A stretch of DNA of 64,000 bases from Shimia sp022448905 (GCF_047126315.1 NZ_CP138953.1:2666001-2730000); one strand, 5' to 3'; shown: positions 50,085 to 60,072, counted from the first letter of the stretch. Program-made: numbers and translations. The notes: generated by a model not told the origin, from the letters alone.

Positions 50085-51272
50085 TTAGCGGTACTTGGCA
50101 GTGGCAATCTCGCCACCTTCAATCACGATCTGACGGTAGTTGCCGGCCGACTCACCTGCGCCGATCAGCTCAACCGCGGTTGCACCAACGTAGTCCACGT
50201 CGCCGCCGCCCGCGATGATTTCCAGCGCTTTGGCCAGTTCACCTGGGAAGATCTGCTCGCCCGGAGCGTTTGCCACATCCATGACTTTGTCTTTGTAAGC
50301 CGCTGGATCGGAAGAGCCTGCCGCCTGCATCGCCAGCAGGATCAGCGCTGCCGCGTCATAAGATTCTGGGGTGAACGGGGAAGTCGCGTCGAATGCATCG
50401 CCAACGATCTCACCAAACTTCGCCGCACCTGGGCTATCGGTGCCAGGGTGCTGGCCAGTGGAACCTTCGATTTCGTCACCAAAGTTTTCCTGCAGCTTGT
50501 CGGAGATCATGCCATCAGGGAAGTGGAAGGTGTCAAACGCGCCAGAGTCGATGGCCGCGCGCACGATGCCCGAGCCGCCCTGGTCCACGTAGCCAGCCAC
50601 AACTAGGCGATCGCCGCCTGCGGCTGCCAGAGCGCCAACTTCTGCGGAATAGTCGGCTTTGCCGTCTTCGTGTGCGGCGTTGATGGTTACAGAGCCACCA
50701 GCCGCTTCAAACGCCGCCTGGAAGCTGTCTGCCAGACCTTTTCCGTAGTCGTTGTTGGTGTAGGTCACCGCAACTTCTTTGATGCCTTCTTCCATCAACA
50801 CTTCGGTCATCACAACACCCTGACGGGCATCAGATGGCGCGGTGCGGAAGAAAAGGCCATTGTCTTCATTGTTTGCGTGGCTCAGACCCGGGGAGGTTGC
50901 GGATGGGGACACCATCACAACGCCGTTGGCGACGGCCACGTTGTTCAGGATCGCGCCGGTCACACCGGAGCAGTCCGCGCCCATGATGCCTTTTACGCCT
51001 TCCGCTGTGATCAGGCGCTCTGCTGCGGCGGAGGCCGCCGCTGCATCGATACAGGTGGAGTCAGCGCGCACTGAGGTCACGGTTGCACCGCCGAGCAGCT
51101 TGCCGCTGTCAGAGACTTCTTTCATGGCCAGCTCAGCGCCGTCCGCCATGGAAGGGGTCAGCGATTCAATTGGGCCGGTGAAGCCGAGGATCACACCCAG
51201 CTTGATTTCTTCTGCGGATGCCGCGCCAGCCAGCAGTGCGCCAGCGGCGGATGCCAAAAGCAGCTTTTTCAT
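50085..51272 (-). CDS. livK: Branched-chain amino acid-type ABC transporter substrate-binding protein
   Basis: A 395-residue periplasmic binding protein (LivK/Leu-Ile-Val-binding family). It has a signal peptide (MKKLLLASAAGALLAGAASA, about 1-20) and a type I periplasmic fold: EIKLGVILGFTGPIESLTPS at the start, SVRADSTCIDAAAASAAAER, and YTNNDYGKGLADSFQAAFEA in the middle. The precise ligand (amino acid, amide or other) cannot be read from the sequence. First gene of the K-G-F-H-M operon. Confidence 0.92.
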   Translation of the reverse strand: MKKLLLASAAGALLAGAASAEEIKLGVILGFTGPIESLTPSMADGAELAMKEVSDSGKLLGGATVTSVRADSTCIDAAAASAAAERLITAEGVKGIMGADCSGVTGAILNNVAVANGVVMVSPSATSPGLSHANNEDNGLFFRTAPSDARQGVVMTEVLMEEGIKEVAVTYTNNDYGKGLADSFQAAFEAAGGSVTINAAHEDGKADYSAEVGALAAAGGDRLVVAGYVDQGGSGIVRAAIDSGAFDTFHFPDGMISDKLQENFGDEIEGSTGQHPGTDSPGAAKFGEIVGDAFDATSPFTPESYDAAALILLAMQAAGSSDPAAYKDKVMDVANAPGEQIFPGELAKALEIIAGGGDVDYVGATAVELIGAGESAGNYRQIVIEGGEIATAKYR

Positions 51273-51430
51273 TTGGAAACTCCCTATTGGTTTTTTTCTT
51301 GTTCCGAACGTGAGCCTATGCGGGGTGATTTCAAAAGAAAAGAGGTCGATGACTGATTTTTGAACATCAATTCAGGGCGAGATGTGAGAGGGTAAGTCTA
51401 GTGATTTTTCTGATGCAAAGAGGCTTTGAT

Positions 51431-52540
51431 ATGCACACTCGCCTAAGACTTATTGTATTGTTTCTATTTGCTTCTTTGCCGGTTTCGATAGCGTTTGCAG
51501 ATTTGCAGACGTCCCAAGGTTCCGCTGTCGTTACCCCGGTTGTTGAGCGCCTAAAGGGGCCCTGGGCGTTTGCATTTCTACCTAATGGAGAGCTGCTGAT
51601 CACGGAGAAACGCGGCAAGCTTTTGCATGTTACCGCTAGCGGCAAGCGAAGTACCGTCAAAGGCCTTCCAGCGATTCACGTTCAGGGGCAGGGTGGCTTA
51701 CTTGACGTCATCGTGGCGCGGGATTTCGCGCAATCTCGGACCATCTTTCTGTCCTATGCCAAGAAACAAACAGGCGGGTCCGGCACATCGGTGATGCGCG
51801 CGCAGCTGTCTGAAGACGGGAAAAGGCTTTCCGAACAAATACAAATCTTTGAAATGGCTCCGGGCAGTTCTGGTGGGCGACACTTTGGCAGCCGGATTGT
51901 GCAGGCCAAAGACCGAACTCTATTTGTGACCATAGGAGAACGTGGGGATCGACCTGCCGCTCAAAACCTAGCGCAGCATGAAGGGTCGGTTATCCGGATC
52001 ACACAGGACGGCGAAGTGCTCAGTGGCAATCCATTCGTGAATACGTCCGGCGCTCAACAGGAAATCTGGAGCTACGGGCACCGCAACCCGCAGGGATTGG
52101 CTCTGGACTTGTCAGGCCGCCTCTGGGTCGTGGAGCATGGCGCGAAGGGCGGGGACGAGCTCAATCTTCTTGAAAAGGGCGCTAACTATGGCTGGCCGGT
52201 GATTTCTTACGGTACGCACTACTCCGGGTTCAAGATAGGCGAAGGCACCGCGAAAGCGGGCATGAAACAACCGAAGTTCTACTGGGATCCCTCAATCGCA
52301 CCGTCAGGATTGATGATTTACTCAGGCAAACTGTGGCCGCAGTGGAAAGGGCATTTTTTTGTGGGAAGTTTGAAGTTCGACTACATCAGCCGGCTGGCCG
52401 GGTCTTCACCAAAAGAAGTCGAGCAATTGCGCGGGGACAGTACGCGGCGGGTGCGGGATGTGCGCGAAGGACCAAATGGCGCTATTTGGTTTTTGTCTGA
52501 AGACAAAGGGATACTTTACCGAATGACGCCCGGCGGCTAG
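51431..52540 (+). CDS. PQQ-dependent aldose sugar dehydrogenase family protein
   Basis: A 369-residue exported protein: signal peptide MHTRLRLIVLFLFASLPVSI (cleaved near 24), then a six-bladed beta-propeller of the soluble glucose dehydrogenase (GSDH/YliI) family. Landmarks are WAFAFLPNGELLITEKRGKL, GHRNPQGLALD, WVVEHGAKGGDELNLL and NYGWPVISYG. Such enzymes oxidise aldoses in the periplasm using PQQ. No PQQ synthesis genes are in the window. Start at 51431, preceded by a GAGG site; ten upstream codons are possible. Confidence 0.9.
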   Translation: MHTRLRLIVLFLFASLPVSIAFADLQTSQGSAVVTPVVERLKGPWAFAFLPNGELLITEKRGKLLHVTASGKRSTVKGLPAIHVQGQGGLLDVIVARDFAQSRTIFLSYAKKQTGGSGTSVMRAQLSEDGKRLSEQIQIFEMAPGSSGGRHFGSRIVQAKDRTLFVTIGERGDRPAAQNLAQHEGSVIRITQDGEVLSGNPFVNTSGAQQEIWSYGHRNPQGLALDLSGRLWVVEHGAKGGDELNLLEKGANYGWPVISYGTHYSGFKIGEGTAKAGMKQPKFYWDPSIAPSGLMIYSGKLWPQWKGHFFVGSLKFDYISRLAGSSPKEVEQLRGDSTRRVRDVREGPNGAIWFLSEDKGILYRMTPGG

Positions 52541-52582
52541 GTTGAAAGAAATCTATTTGTTTCAATCTTCTGTGGACACACA

Positions 52583-53002
52583 ATGATCAAGAGTAGCCTT
52601 CTTTCCGTCGCTTTCATACTGTCGACAAACGCAACGGTGCAGGCGCAGACCAACTTGCGTACTCAATTCAATCAGGCGTTGGCTTTGTTCAATGAAATGG
52701 TCATGAACAAGGAGATTGGCGAGGCCATTGACATGATCCAGCCGGATGTTGTTTTGAGTGACGCGGAGAAAGCCGAGTATAATTCGGCCCTTACAGAAGC
52801 CTTTCCCGATCCTTTTGTCGGTTCAGCAACAGTCCAGTCAGAGACTCTCAAAAGCGGCTTTCGACAGGAAATGTTGGCCTATTGGACCGAGGAAGGTGAC
52901 TATCTTTACCTTTACCTCGTGATGCACACCCAAGGCGCGCAGCAGCAGGTCATTCACGTGGAACACACCACCACGTTTTCCAAGTTCATTTCGCGTTTTT
53001 GA
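52583..53002 (+). CDS. Small exported protein of unknown function
   Basis: A 139-residue protein with a signal peptide (MIKSSLLSVAFILSTNATVQA, cleaved near residue 21). The mature part is a helix pair (FNQALALFNEMVMNKEIGEAI) followed by a beta-rich region (EGDYLYLYLVMH, QQVIHVEHTTTFSKF). It slightly resembles the exported single-domain proteins that follow dehydrogenase genes, but I cannot name a family. It lies 42 bases after the sugar dehydrogenase on the same strand. Confidence 0.65.
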   Translation: MIKSSLLSVAFILSTNATVQAQTNLRTQFNQALALFNEMVMNKEIGEAIDMIQPDVVLSDAEKAEYNSALTEAFPDPFVGSATVQSETLKSGFRQEMLAYWTEEGDYLYLYLVMHTQGAQQQVIHVEHTTTFSKFISRF

Positions 53003-53003
53003 C

Positions 53004-54005
53004 TTAGATAGACAGGCGCGAACTTTGGCTGCCACGTTCTCTATAGGGCGTGGTTTCGTAATGCGCGCGGTAGCATTTGGAGAAGTGGCTGGGGGATGCG
53101 AACCCGCAGGCCAGCGCTACATTGATCACGCTCATATCGGTTTGCATCAGGAGGTTACGTGCCTTTTGCAGGCGCAGCTCCATATAATATCGCTTGGGCG
53201 AGCGGTTTAGGTAACGACGAAACAAGCGTTCCAATTGACGAGTCGACATTCCCACTTCCTTTGCAAGCAAAGACGGGCTGATCGGTTCTTCAATATTGGC
53301 TTCCATCATCTGAATAACCATGGACAATTTTGGATGTCGCACACCGATCCGCGTGGGCACAGAGAGGCGTTGTGTGTCTTGGTCGGTGCGGATCGAACTG
53401 TAGATTTGTTGATCGGCCACCCAGTTGGCAACGTCCTCGCCCAAATCTTGAGCGATCAGCTTCAAAAACAGATCGATCGAGGATGTGCCGCCTGCAGTGG
53501 TCATTCGGTTTGTGTCGATGGTGAAAACGGATTTGGACAGCTCCACCTCGTCAAACTCTTCGGCGAAGCTATCCTGATTCTCCCAGTGAATCGTCGCGCG
53601 TTTGCCATCCAGAAGCCCCGCTTTGGCCATGCAGAAAGATGCGGTGCACAGCCCAATCACAGGTGGGCCCTTGCGCGCTTCCCTGCGCAACCAGTTCAGC
53701 AGTTTCTTAGTGGTCGCCTGCTGAATGTCCGTTCCGCCACACAACACAATTGTGTCATCGCGGCGCAGTTCGGCAAGATCGTCATCCAGCTTAAAAGTTG
53801 TGTTTGTTGAACAGCTTATCGTGTCGCCACCTTCGCCGACCAATATCCAGGAATAGTGATCACGTCCCATGTGCCGATTGGCCAAGCGTAGGCAGTCAAT
53901 TGCTGACGCAAAGGACAGCAATGTGAACTTATCCAAAAGCACAAAAACAAAGCGCCGCGATTTCGCGTCGTTTTGATCAGAAGCGAGTGCCGAAGTCATT
54001 GACAT
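53004..54005 (-). CDS. GlxA-family AraC-type transcriptional regulator
   Basis: A 333-residue regulator. The N-terminal DJ-1/PfpI-like domain (about 15-190) has RRFVFVLLDKFTLLSFASAI, LCGGTDIQ and the elbow IGLCTASFCMAKAGLL. The C-terminal AraC domain (about 225-320) has ISPSLLAKEVGMSTRQLERLF and CGFASPSHFSKCYRAHY. It resembles the CdhR/GbdR-type regulators of carnitine and choline breakdown, but its target is not evident. AGGAAAC before the ATG at 54005 sets the start. It diverges from DAHP synthase. Confidence 0.9.
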   Translation of the reverse strand: MSMTSALASDQNDAKSRRFVFVLLDKFTLLSFASAIDCLRLANRHMGRDHYSWILVGEGGDTISCSTNTTFKLDDDLAELRRDDTIVLCGGTDIQQATTKKLLNWLRREARKGPPVIGLCTASFCMAKAGLLDGKRATIHWENQDSFAEEFDEVELSKSVFTIDTNRMTTAGGTSSIDLFLKLIAQDLGEDVANWVADQQIYSSIRTDQDTQRLSVPTRIGVRHPKLSMVIQMMEANIEEPISPSLLAKEVGMSTRQLERLFRRYLNRSPKRYYMELRLQKARNLLMQTDMSVINVALACGFASPSHFSKCYRAHYETTPYRERGSQSSRLSI

Positions 54006-54167
54006 CGTTTCCTTTTCCAAGAGGGGGTGCGCATCTTGAGTTGCAGCGAGTTGACCGATTAAACGAAACATTCACCAAACGCGTCAAGGCCGGATATTTC
54101 ATCTATGGCGCCGGGACAAGAGCTTTTGTATAAGGCCTCATTAACTTGTCTAATTGGAGTAAAGACA

Positions 54168-55535
54168 ATGGCTGACTGGCAAAAATCTGACTGGCGCGCG
54201 AAGCCCCGGATTCAGATGCCTGAGTATACGGATGACGCAGAGCTGAAGGCTGTAGAAGCCAAGCTCGCCAGCTATCCGCCATTGGTCTTTGCCGGCGAAG
54301 CGCGTCGCCTGAAAGCTCAGCTTGGTGCCGCTTCTCGCGGCGAGGCCTTTTTGTTGCAGGGCGGTGACTGTGCGGAGAGCTTTGAACAGTTCAGCGCAGA
54401 CGGCATTCGCGATACATTCAAAGTGATGTTGCAAATGGCGATGGTGCTGACCTATGGCGCCAAGGTACCGGTGGTGAAAGTCGGTCGCATGGCCGGCCAA
54501 TTTGCCAAGCCGCGTTCTGCGCCAACGGAAACTTTGGATGGCGTGGAGCTGCCTAGTTACCGCGGCGACATCATCAACGAGTTGGACTTCACGCCTGAAT
54601 CGCGAATTCCCAATCCAAACAAGATGTTGCAGGCCTATACACAAGCGGCCGCAACGCTGAACCTGCTGCGCGCGTTCTCGACTGGTGGTTACGCGGATGT
54701 GCATCAGGTGCATTCCTGGACTCTTGGGTTCACCGAGGGGGAGAAAGCCACCAAGTATCGTGATATGGCCAACCGGATCAGCGATACGTTGGACTTCATG
54801 AAAGCGGCGGGCGTGACCTCTGATCGTTTGCACTCGTTGCAGACTGTGGACTTCTACACCAGCCATGAATCCCTGCTGCTGGAGTATGAAGAAGCGCTGA
54901 CGCGTCTGGACTCGACTTCTGGTAAATGGCTCGCGGGGTCTGGCCACATGATCTGGATCGGCGACCGTACTCGCCAGCCAGATGGGGCGCATGTTGAATT
55001 TGCGCGTGGCGTTCAAAACCCGATTGGTTTGAAATGTGGTCCAACCACAACCGCAGATGACCTCAAAGTGTTGATGGAAAAGCTGAATCCGGAAAACGAA
55101 GCAGGTCGTCTGACATTGATTGCCCGCTTTGGCGCAGGCAGCGTTGGGGATCACCTGCCGCGCCTTGTCAAAGCGGTTCAGGAAGAGGGCGCCAATGTGC
55201 TTTGGACTTGTGATCCAATGCACGGCAACACCATCAAATCGGCAACCGGCTACAAAACCCGTCCGTTTGACAGTGTTCTATGCGAAGTGCGTGAGTTCTT
55301 CGGAGTTCACAAAGCTGAGGGCACCATTCCGGGCGGCGTGCATTTCGAGATGACCGGTCAGGATGTGACAGAGTGCACTGGCGGTGTACGAGCCGTAACC
55401 GAGGAAGATCTATCCGCACGCTATCACACAGCCTGTGACCCTCGTCTGAATGCGAGCCAATCGCTTGAGCTGGCGTTCCTCGTGGCAGAAGAGCTGTCTG
55501 ACCGCGATCAAGCCAAAGCGGCCGCAGCGGTCTAA
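54168..55535 (+). CDS. aroG: 3-deoxy-7-phosphoheptulonate (DAHP) synthase, class II
   Basis: A 455-residue class II DAHP synthase, which joins phosphoenolpyruvate and erythrose 4-phosphate in the first step of aromatic synthesis. Motifs: LLQGGDCAESFEQF (metal-binding Cys region, about 65-78), GRMAGQFAKPRS (about 108-119), GLKCGPTTTADDLK (about 287-300), and CDPMHGNT (about 348-355). Full length and typical. A GGAG site 8 bases before the ATG at 54168 decides the start; longer upstream codons are not family-like. Confidence 0.95.
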   Translation: MADWQKSDWRAKPRIQMPEYTDDAELKAVEAKLASYPPLVFAGEARRLKAQLGAASRGEAFLLQGGDCAESFEQFSADGIRDTFKVMLQMAMVLTYGAKVPVVKVGRMAGQFAKPRSAPTETLDGVELPSYRGDIINELDFTPESRIPNPNKMLQAYTQAAATLNLLRAFSTGGYADVHQVHSWTLGFTEGEKATKYRDMANRISDTLDFMKAAGVTSDRLHSLQTVDFYTSHESLLLEYEEALTRLDSTSGKWLAGSGHMIWIGDRTRQPDGAHVEFARGVQNPIGLKCGPTTTADDLKVLMEKLNPENEAGRLTLIARFGAGSVGDHLPRLVKAVQEEGANVLWTCDPMHGNTIKSATGYKTRPFDSVLCEVREFFGVHKAEGTIPGGVHFEMTGQDVTECTGGVRAVTEEDLSARYHTACDPRLNASQSLELAFLVAEELSDRDQAKAAAAV

Positions 55536-55559
55536 ACCGCTTCAACCGCAAGTAATTAA

Positions 55560-55587
55560 GGGCCGCGCGAATGCGTGGCCCTTTTTT
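55560..55587 (+). terminator. Terminator after DAHP synthase
   Basis: GGGCC...GGCCC stem with a GCGC inner part (55560-55581), then six T residues. Confidence 0.8.
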
Positions 55588-55693
55588 GTTGGGAAAAGCA
55601 AAAATAACCGCAATTTGCCTCTTGCATCCCCCCAACAGTTGAAGCTAAACACCGCTCCACAGAGAGGCGGTCAACTGACCAACGCTCTGATGC

Positions 55694-55783
55694 GGAGAGG
55701 TGGCCGAGTGGTCGAAGGCGCACGCCTGGAAAGTGTGTAGGCGGGAAACCGTCTCCAGGGTTCGAATCCCTGTCTCTCCGCCA
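55694..55783 (+). tRNA. tRNA-Ser (anticodon GGA)
   Basis: A 90-base class II tRNA. The acceptor GGAGAGG pairs with TCTCTCC (last pair G-T), the anticodon loop is CTGGAAA with GGA, the variable arm is long, and the T-arm is CAGGG-TTCGAAT-CCCTG. CCA is encoded at 55781-55783. A stem AGGCCC / GGGCCT with T run (55808-55829) follows as terminator. Confidence 0.95.
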
Positions 55784-55807
55784 TTAACCAATTTCGAACC
55801 CGAGACG

Positions 55808-55829
55808 AGGCCCCCGCGTGGGCCTTTTC
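55808..55829 (+). terminator. Terminator after tRNA-Ser
   Basis: AGGCCC (55808-55813) / GGGCCT (55820-55825), then a T-rich tail. Confidence 0.7.
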
Positions 55830-55987
55830 TTTCTGGTTCAAAGGGGTTTAGTTGATTCATCCGACTTTCTGAGACTAACGATTTGACCGAAATCGGTCTC
55901 CGAACGCCCCGCGTCTCTTTCCACCCGCCCTTCACCCAAGTCGAGACGGATTTGAAACTGGTCGTCTTTTCAGACGCTTGGCGAGAA

Positions 55988-57204
55988 TGATCCTCCCGCA
56001 CTGAAGTGGTCCGCCGCTATGTTTAGAAAACGGAGGATTCACGATGGGAAATAAGCGACACAAGCCCGAGGAAATTGTCACGAAGTTACGGCAGGTTGAG
56101 GTGCTTGTCGGGCAAGGAATGGCGCGGGTTGATGCGATCCGTGAGGTTCGCATAACCGAACAGACCTATTATCGCTGGCGCAAGCAATATGGTGGGATGG
56201 GAACCGACCAACTTAGGGAACTAAAACGCCTTCAGAAGGAGAACGAACGGCTGAGAAAGGCTGTGTCCGACCTCACTCTGGACAAGTTGATCTTGGCGGA
56301 AGCTGCGAAGGGAAACTTCTAAGCCCCGCGCGTCGCCGGACTTGTATCGATCACGTGCGAAGCCAGTTCCGGATTTCTGAACGTCGAGCCTGTCGTGTGC
56401 TGAAGCAACACCGATCTACACAACGAAAGTTGCCTCGGGGCCGAGCCGATGAAGAGAAACTGGTCGCGGATATGAGTGAGCTGGCACGTCAGTATGGCCG
56501 ATACGGTTACCGCCGGATCGCGGCATTGCTGAGAGATGGAGGCTGGCAAATCAACGACAAGCGTGTGGAGCGTCTGTGGCGACGTGAGGGGCTGAAAGTG
56601 CCAATGAAACAACCGAAGAAAGGGCGGCTCTGGCTGAATGATGGATCATGCGTTCGGCTCCGGCCCGAGCATCGCAATCACGTCTGGTCTTATGACTTCG
56701 TGCATCATCGAACCGACGATGGGAAGGCGTTCCGCACTTTGAACATCCTCGACGAACACAGCCGGGAATGTCTGGCAATCAGGGTAAAGCGCAAGCTGAA
56801 CTCTGGCGATGTGATCGACGCCTTGAGCGACCTGTTCATCCTGCGCGGTGTGCCTTCCTATATCCGCTCTGACAACGGCCCAGAGTTCATTGCTCAGGCG
56901 GTTCAGGACTGGATTAAAGCCGTTGGCGCCAAGACCGCCTACATCCAGCCGGGCAGCCCCTGGGAGAACGGATACTGCGAAAGCTTCAACGCCCGGTTCC
57001 GCGACGAGTTTCTAAACGGTGAGGTCTTCTACAGCCTGCGCGAGGCTCAAATCCTGATCGAACAATGGAGGAAACACTACAACACCAAACGACCGCATAG
57101 TGCTCTGGGCTACAGCCCGCCGGCGCCGGAAACCGTCGTCCCGATGGACCAGAGGCCAATCATGCACTAACAATCAAACTGGACCACTTGGGTGGGGCTG
57201 ATCA
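55988..57204 (+). mobile_element. IS3-family (IS407-like) insertion sequence, copy 2
   Basis: A 1217-base element with the same ends as copy 1. The flanking 4-mers (AGAA on the left, AATT on the right) do not match, so there is no target duplication, pointing to a rearrangement at this copy. Both reading frames are open, so this may be the active source copy. Confidence 0.93.
56044..57170 (+). CDS. IS3-family transposase (orfA plus orfB by frameshift)
   Basis: OrfA (56044-56322, 92 residues) has the helix-turn-helix VRITEQTYYRWRKQYGG and a leucine-zipper-like LKRLQKENERLRKAVSDL. OrfB (56355-57170 from its first ATG, but starting earlier if made by frameshift) carries the DDE core: Asp in YDFVHHRTDDG, Asp in RSDNGPEFIA and Glu in ENGYCESFNARF. 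Unlike copy 1, orfA is intact. Confidence 0.9.
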
Positions 57205-57207
57205 AAT

Positions 57208-59088
57208 TCATAAATGGGCGTGAACCACTGAAAATGCGTGGTTCAATAGCTTTTCAGCAAATTCTTTTTCACTTTGTTCTTTCACGCCGGGGAGCATCGC
57301 ATCCTCTTGAATGGCTTCGCCAACTTTCTGCGAACGCCCTTCTAGCACTGTTCCCCATACCGTGATGTCTTTGATTTTCATTGGGTCAATTGTGAGCGGG
57401 TTTTCCTCTAAAATAGTGAAATTTGCCAACTTTCCGGTTTGGATGCTTCCAATCTGATCTTCAATTTTATGAGAAAACGCAGCGTTTATCGTAACGCCTT
57501 TCAGCGCTTGTTCTGCTGAAACGCGTTGAAACGGTCCAGCTACTCGACCAGAGCTGGTTACCCGGTTCACGGCACACCACATCAGGAACAAGGGGTCGCC
57601 GGGCGCCATTGGCATGTCAGAGTGCAAGGACCAAGAAATATTCGCCATCTCGACATCGCCCAAACGGACCATTTGATCCGCACGATCAGTGCCCAGCCCG
57701 GTTCGGCCATATTGATCAGAAAGAGCAGTCACATAGTAGGGGTTGGCGCTTACGATTGCACCCAGCTGTTTGATCCGGTCAACCTGATCTGGTGCACTGA
57801 CAGCAAAATGAACGATCACTGTTCTATGATCGAAGCGGGGGTTCCGCAGCATGTTGTCTTCCAGGGTATTCAGAACCCTGTCCAAACCTGCGTCGCCGTT
57901 CACATGGATGTGGATTTGATAGCCCGCGTCCCAGTAAATGCGGAAGGCGCGTTCAAAATCACCCTGATCCATCATCCATTCGCCTTTATAATCGCCGATT
58001 GCAGGGTCGCGAAGCTGCATCGCCAATGAATAAATGGCGCCATCAGAGAACAATTTGACTGTGCGTTCCGTCATACTGGTCATTCCGCCGTACCAGTCCC
58101 TGAGTGCCTCGGTATCCTTGATGACTTGGTCATCATCTTCACTGAGCGCGATCAGGCTTTTTCCATCAGGGGTAAAGGACCATCGGAAGGGCATGGACGG
58201 CGATGACATAACGGCATTTACCGCGTCCTGGACAGGCTTGGCCAAGATACCACCCGGCTCGTTGCCATACGTTATGCCCTTGGCATGCATGAAGTCGCGC
58301 ATGATCCCCAGGCCCTTGCGGAGTTTATCTGGGTTCGCAATCATCGGTGCGATATTTGGAAGAACTTTAAAGGCGCCTTGTTCCCAGAAATGCCCGGTTT
58401 CGTAGTCGGATTGCATTTGCTCAGATGTCGACCACGTTTCCATCAGTTCTTTGGTGACGCCAGCCTTTCGCATAGCGGCTGAGTTGATAACCATTTCGTG
58501 GCAGGATCGGCCCCATGCAAATATGGGACGATCTGCGCTGATCGTGTCGAGATCACTACGCGTGAGAGGGCCGTAGAACGCTGCATGATACCCCCATGTA
58601 AGAAGGGGTTCGGTCGGATCTTCCATTTCCGCTTCGGCAGCAGCCAGACGTGTCATGAAGTCGTCCTTATCCTTTAGGGCCTGGGACTTCCCCGTGGGTA
58701 AATCCCAGTCTTCTATGGACAGGATCAACGAGGACATCGTTAGCCCCGCCAGAACAGGGTGATCGTGCTGGGCGATGAAACCAGGAACAATCACGTGATC
58801 TTCGAAGGTCGTGTCGATGTCATACGACAGGTCGCCGAGAAGCGATTGAACTTCATCCATTGTACCTGCCGCGACGATACGACCGTCTTCGACTGCAATC
58901 GCCTCTGCTGACGGATTTTCAGGATCTAGGGTAATCACCTCTCTTGCTGTGAAGATCGTGATCGCTGAAAAGTTGAGGATTGCACCGCCCATCTCCGAAA
59001 GAGAATTAACTTGCGACAGTGCACGAGAGGCCACGAGGATTGCCGTCGAACCTGCAAGAGCGGCTGTGAGAAAGCTCCTTCTTTTCAT
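57208..59088 (-). CDS. Amidohydrolase family 3 (YtcJ-like), exported by Tat
   Basis: A 626-residue protein. It begins with a Tat-type signal (MKRRSFLTAALAGSTAIL). The amidohydrolase core follows: the composite domain (REVITLDPENPSAEAIAVEDGR), metal site FIAQHDHP (H-x-H, about 97-104), KLFSDGAIYS, HIHVNGDAGLDRVL and the C-terminal sheet GSIQTGKLANFTILEENP. YtcJ-like enzymes hydrolyse formamide- or amide-type bonds; the substrate is unknown. The stop codon lies 3 bases from the IS3 end, so the gene is intact but its downstream context was replaced. Confidence 0.87.
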   Translation of the reverse strand: MKRRSFLTAALAGSTAILVASRALSQVNSLSEMGGAILNFSAITIFTAREVITLDPENPSAEAIAVEDGRIVAAGTMDEVQSLLGDLSYDIDTTFEDHVIVPGFIAQHDHPVLAGLTMSSLILSIEDWDLPTGKSQALKDKDDFMTRLAAAEAEMEDPTEPLLTWGYHAAFYGPLTRSDLDTISADRPIFAWGRSCHEMVINSAAMRKAGVTKELMETWSTSEQMQSDYETGHFWEQGAFKVLPNIAPMIANPDKLRKGLGIMRDFMHAKGITYGNEPGGILAKPVQDAVNAVMSSPSMPFRWSFTPDGKSLIALSEDDDQVIKDTEALRDWYGGMTSMTERTVKLFSDGAIYSLAMQLRDPAIGDYKGEWMMDQGDFERAFRIYWDAGYQIHIHVNGDAGLDRVLNTLEDNMLRNPRFDHRTVIVHFAVSAPDQVDRIKQLGAIVSANPYYVTALSDQYGRTGLGTDRADQMVRLGDVEMANISWSLHSDMPMAPGDPLFLMWCAVNRVTSSGRVAGPFQRVSAEQALKGVTINAAFSHKIEDQIGSIQTGKLANFTILEENPLTIDPMKIKDITVWGTVLEGRSQKVGEAIQEDAMLPGVKEQSEKEFAEKLLNHAFSVVHAHL

Positions 59089-59430
59089 GCTGATCATTGT
59101 TACGTTCCCATTTTGTGAAAAAGTGCTATCTTAAAAACTTTTTAACACATCGCATCTGAATGCTGGCATGTTTTTATCTACGCACATTCAAATGTTAGCC
59201 GTCTACCTGGTGTTTTCCTTCTACCAACCAGTATGACAAAAGACGGTCACCCAAAACTGGCTATCGTCTTCCGGTTGTTTGCTGGCCTCCACATTTTCTA
59301 CTCACGCCTTCTTCTGTGGTGGGCTGCATGCGATTTGGTTCGCCCCCCCCCCCGCTCTGAATGACGCACCAGTCAGGTCACCGTGGGCTCACACGCGACA
59401 TTTGCATTTTGCCAATTTTACGCGCGGACC
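59089..59430. other. Intergenic region with an 11-C homopolymer
   Basis: About 340 bases between the amidohydrolase start and the DUF333 gene end. An uninterrupted run of 11 C residues lies at 59343-59353. No terminator, RNA gene or coding frame is convincing. The amidohydrolase promoter should be at the left. Confidence 0.5.
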
Positions 59431-60072
59431 CTAGTTGTGCTCTCGGTACAACGTCCACGCGTCGACCTCCGTGCCATCTGGCAAGCGACAAACACCAAAT
59501 TGTCCCACTTCTCCGTCGCGGATTTCATAGCTGCCACCAATTTCGATACAGTAGGTGGCAGCCGGGTTCGCTATCTGGTTAGAGGCCGCGTGCGCTTCTC
59601 GGTAGAACTCCCAGGCGTTTACTTTTGTTCCATCTGGCAAGCTGCAGATTGATGTCTTTAAATCGTATTCTCCCTGATTGAGAATACAGAACGAGACCGC
59701 CGGGTTCGCAATACCCACCTGGTTCGGTTCACGATCTCTTTCCGCCTTGTCTCGCAAGAAATCCCAAGCGTCCACCTCATCCCCATTTGCCAAAATACAC
59801 ACACCTCTTTTGCCATTGTCATCATTGCGCATTCCGTAGAACCCGCCTTCCGACACGCAGTGTTCTGCTGCTGGATTGGTGAGGCCCAAACTTGATGCCA
59901 TCGAGGGATTGGGAGAAACAGACGCGCCAGCAGTTAACACAAAGGCTACGGCAATCGACCAAGTCGTTAAACCTTTCAGGCCGCGTCCAACTCGGGCCAG
60001 TGTCGCGAGTTTCAACTTCAGCTGCGTAGACAGCGCGTCTTGAAATGCAGCGGCATTTGTTTGGATGACCAT
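59431..60072 (-). CDS. Exported protein with three DUF333 repeats
   Basis: A 213-residue protein. After an N-terminal hydrophobic segment (WSIAVAFVLTAGASV, about 37-51, likely an anchor or late signal) it carries three DUF333 units at about 62-110, 117-160 and 167-210. Each has the pattern NPA-x-x-x-C, then Y-(E/D/G), then C-x-L-x-(D/N)G-x-(E/K)V-(D/N)AW; examples are NPAAEHCVSEGGFY, NPAVSFCILNQGEY and NPAATYCIEIGGSY. DUF333 domains are small, cysteine-paired and of unknown role. An AAGGAGG ribosome site sets the start at 60072. It lies 126 bases after the sulfatase. Confidence 0.85.
   Translation of the reverse strand: MVIQTNAAAFQDALSTQLKLKLATLARVGRGLKGLTTWSIAVAFVLTAGASVSPNPSMASSLGLTNPAAEHCVSEGGFYGMRNDDNGKRGVCILANGDEVDAWDFLRDKAERDREPNQVGIANPAVSFCILNQGEYDLKTSICSLPDGTKVNAWEFYREAHAASNQIANPAATYCIEIGGSYEIRDGEVGQFGVCRLPDGTEVDAWTLYREHN

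Noticed and set aside
48413..50218. 601-codon open frame on the plus strand across livF and livG
   Set aside because: It is antisense to two ATPase genes with all their motifs, is rich in His and Gln as expected for a shadow frame, and has no family features.
54150..55223. 357-codon minus-strand frame over DAHP synthase
   Set aside because: Antisense of a well-identified enzyme; composition typical of a shadow frame.
59343..59353. Phase-variable switch at the 11-C tract
   Set aside because: The run lies outside any coding frame and far from a plausible promoter spacer, so a switch cannot be argued; it may also be a sequencing artefact.
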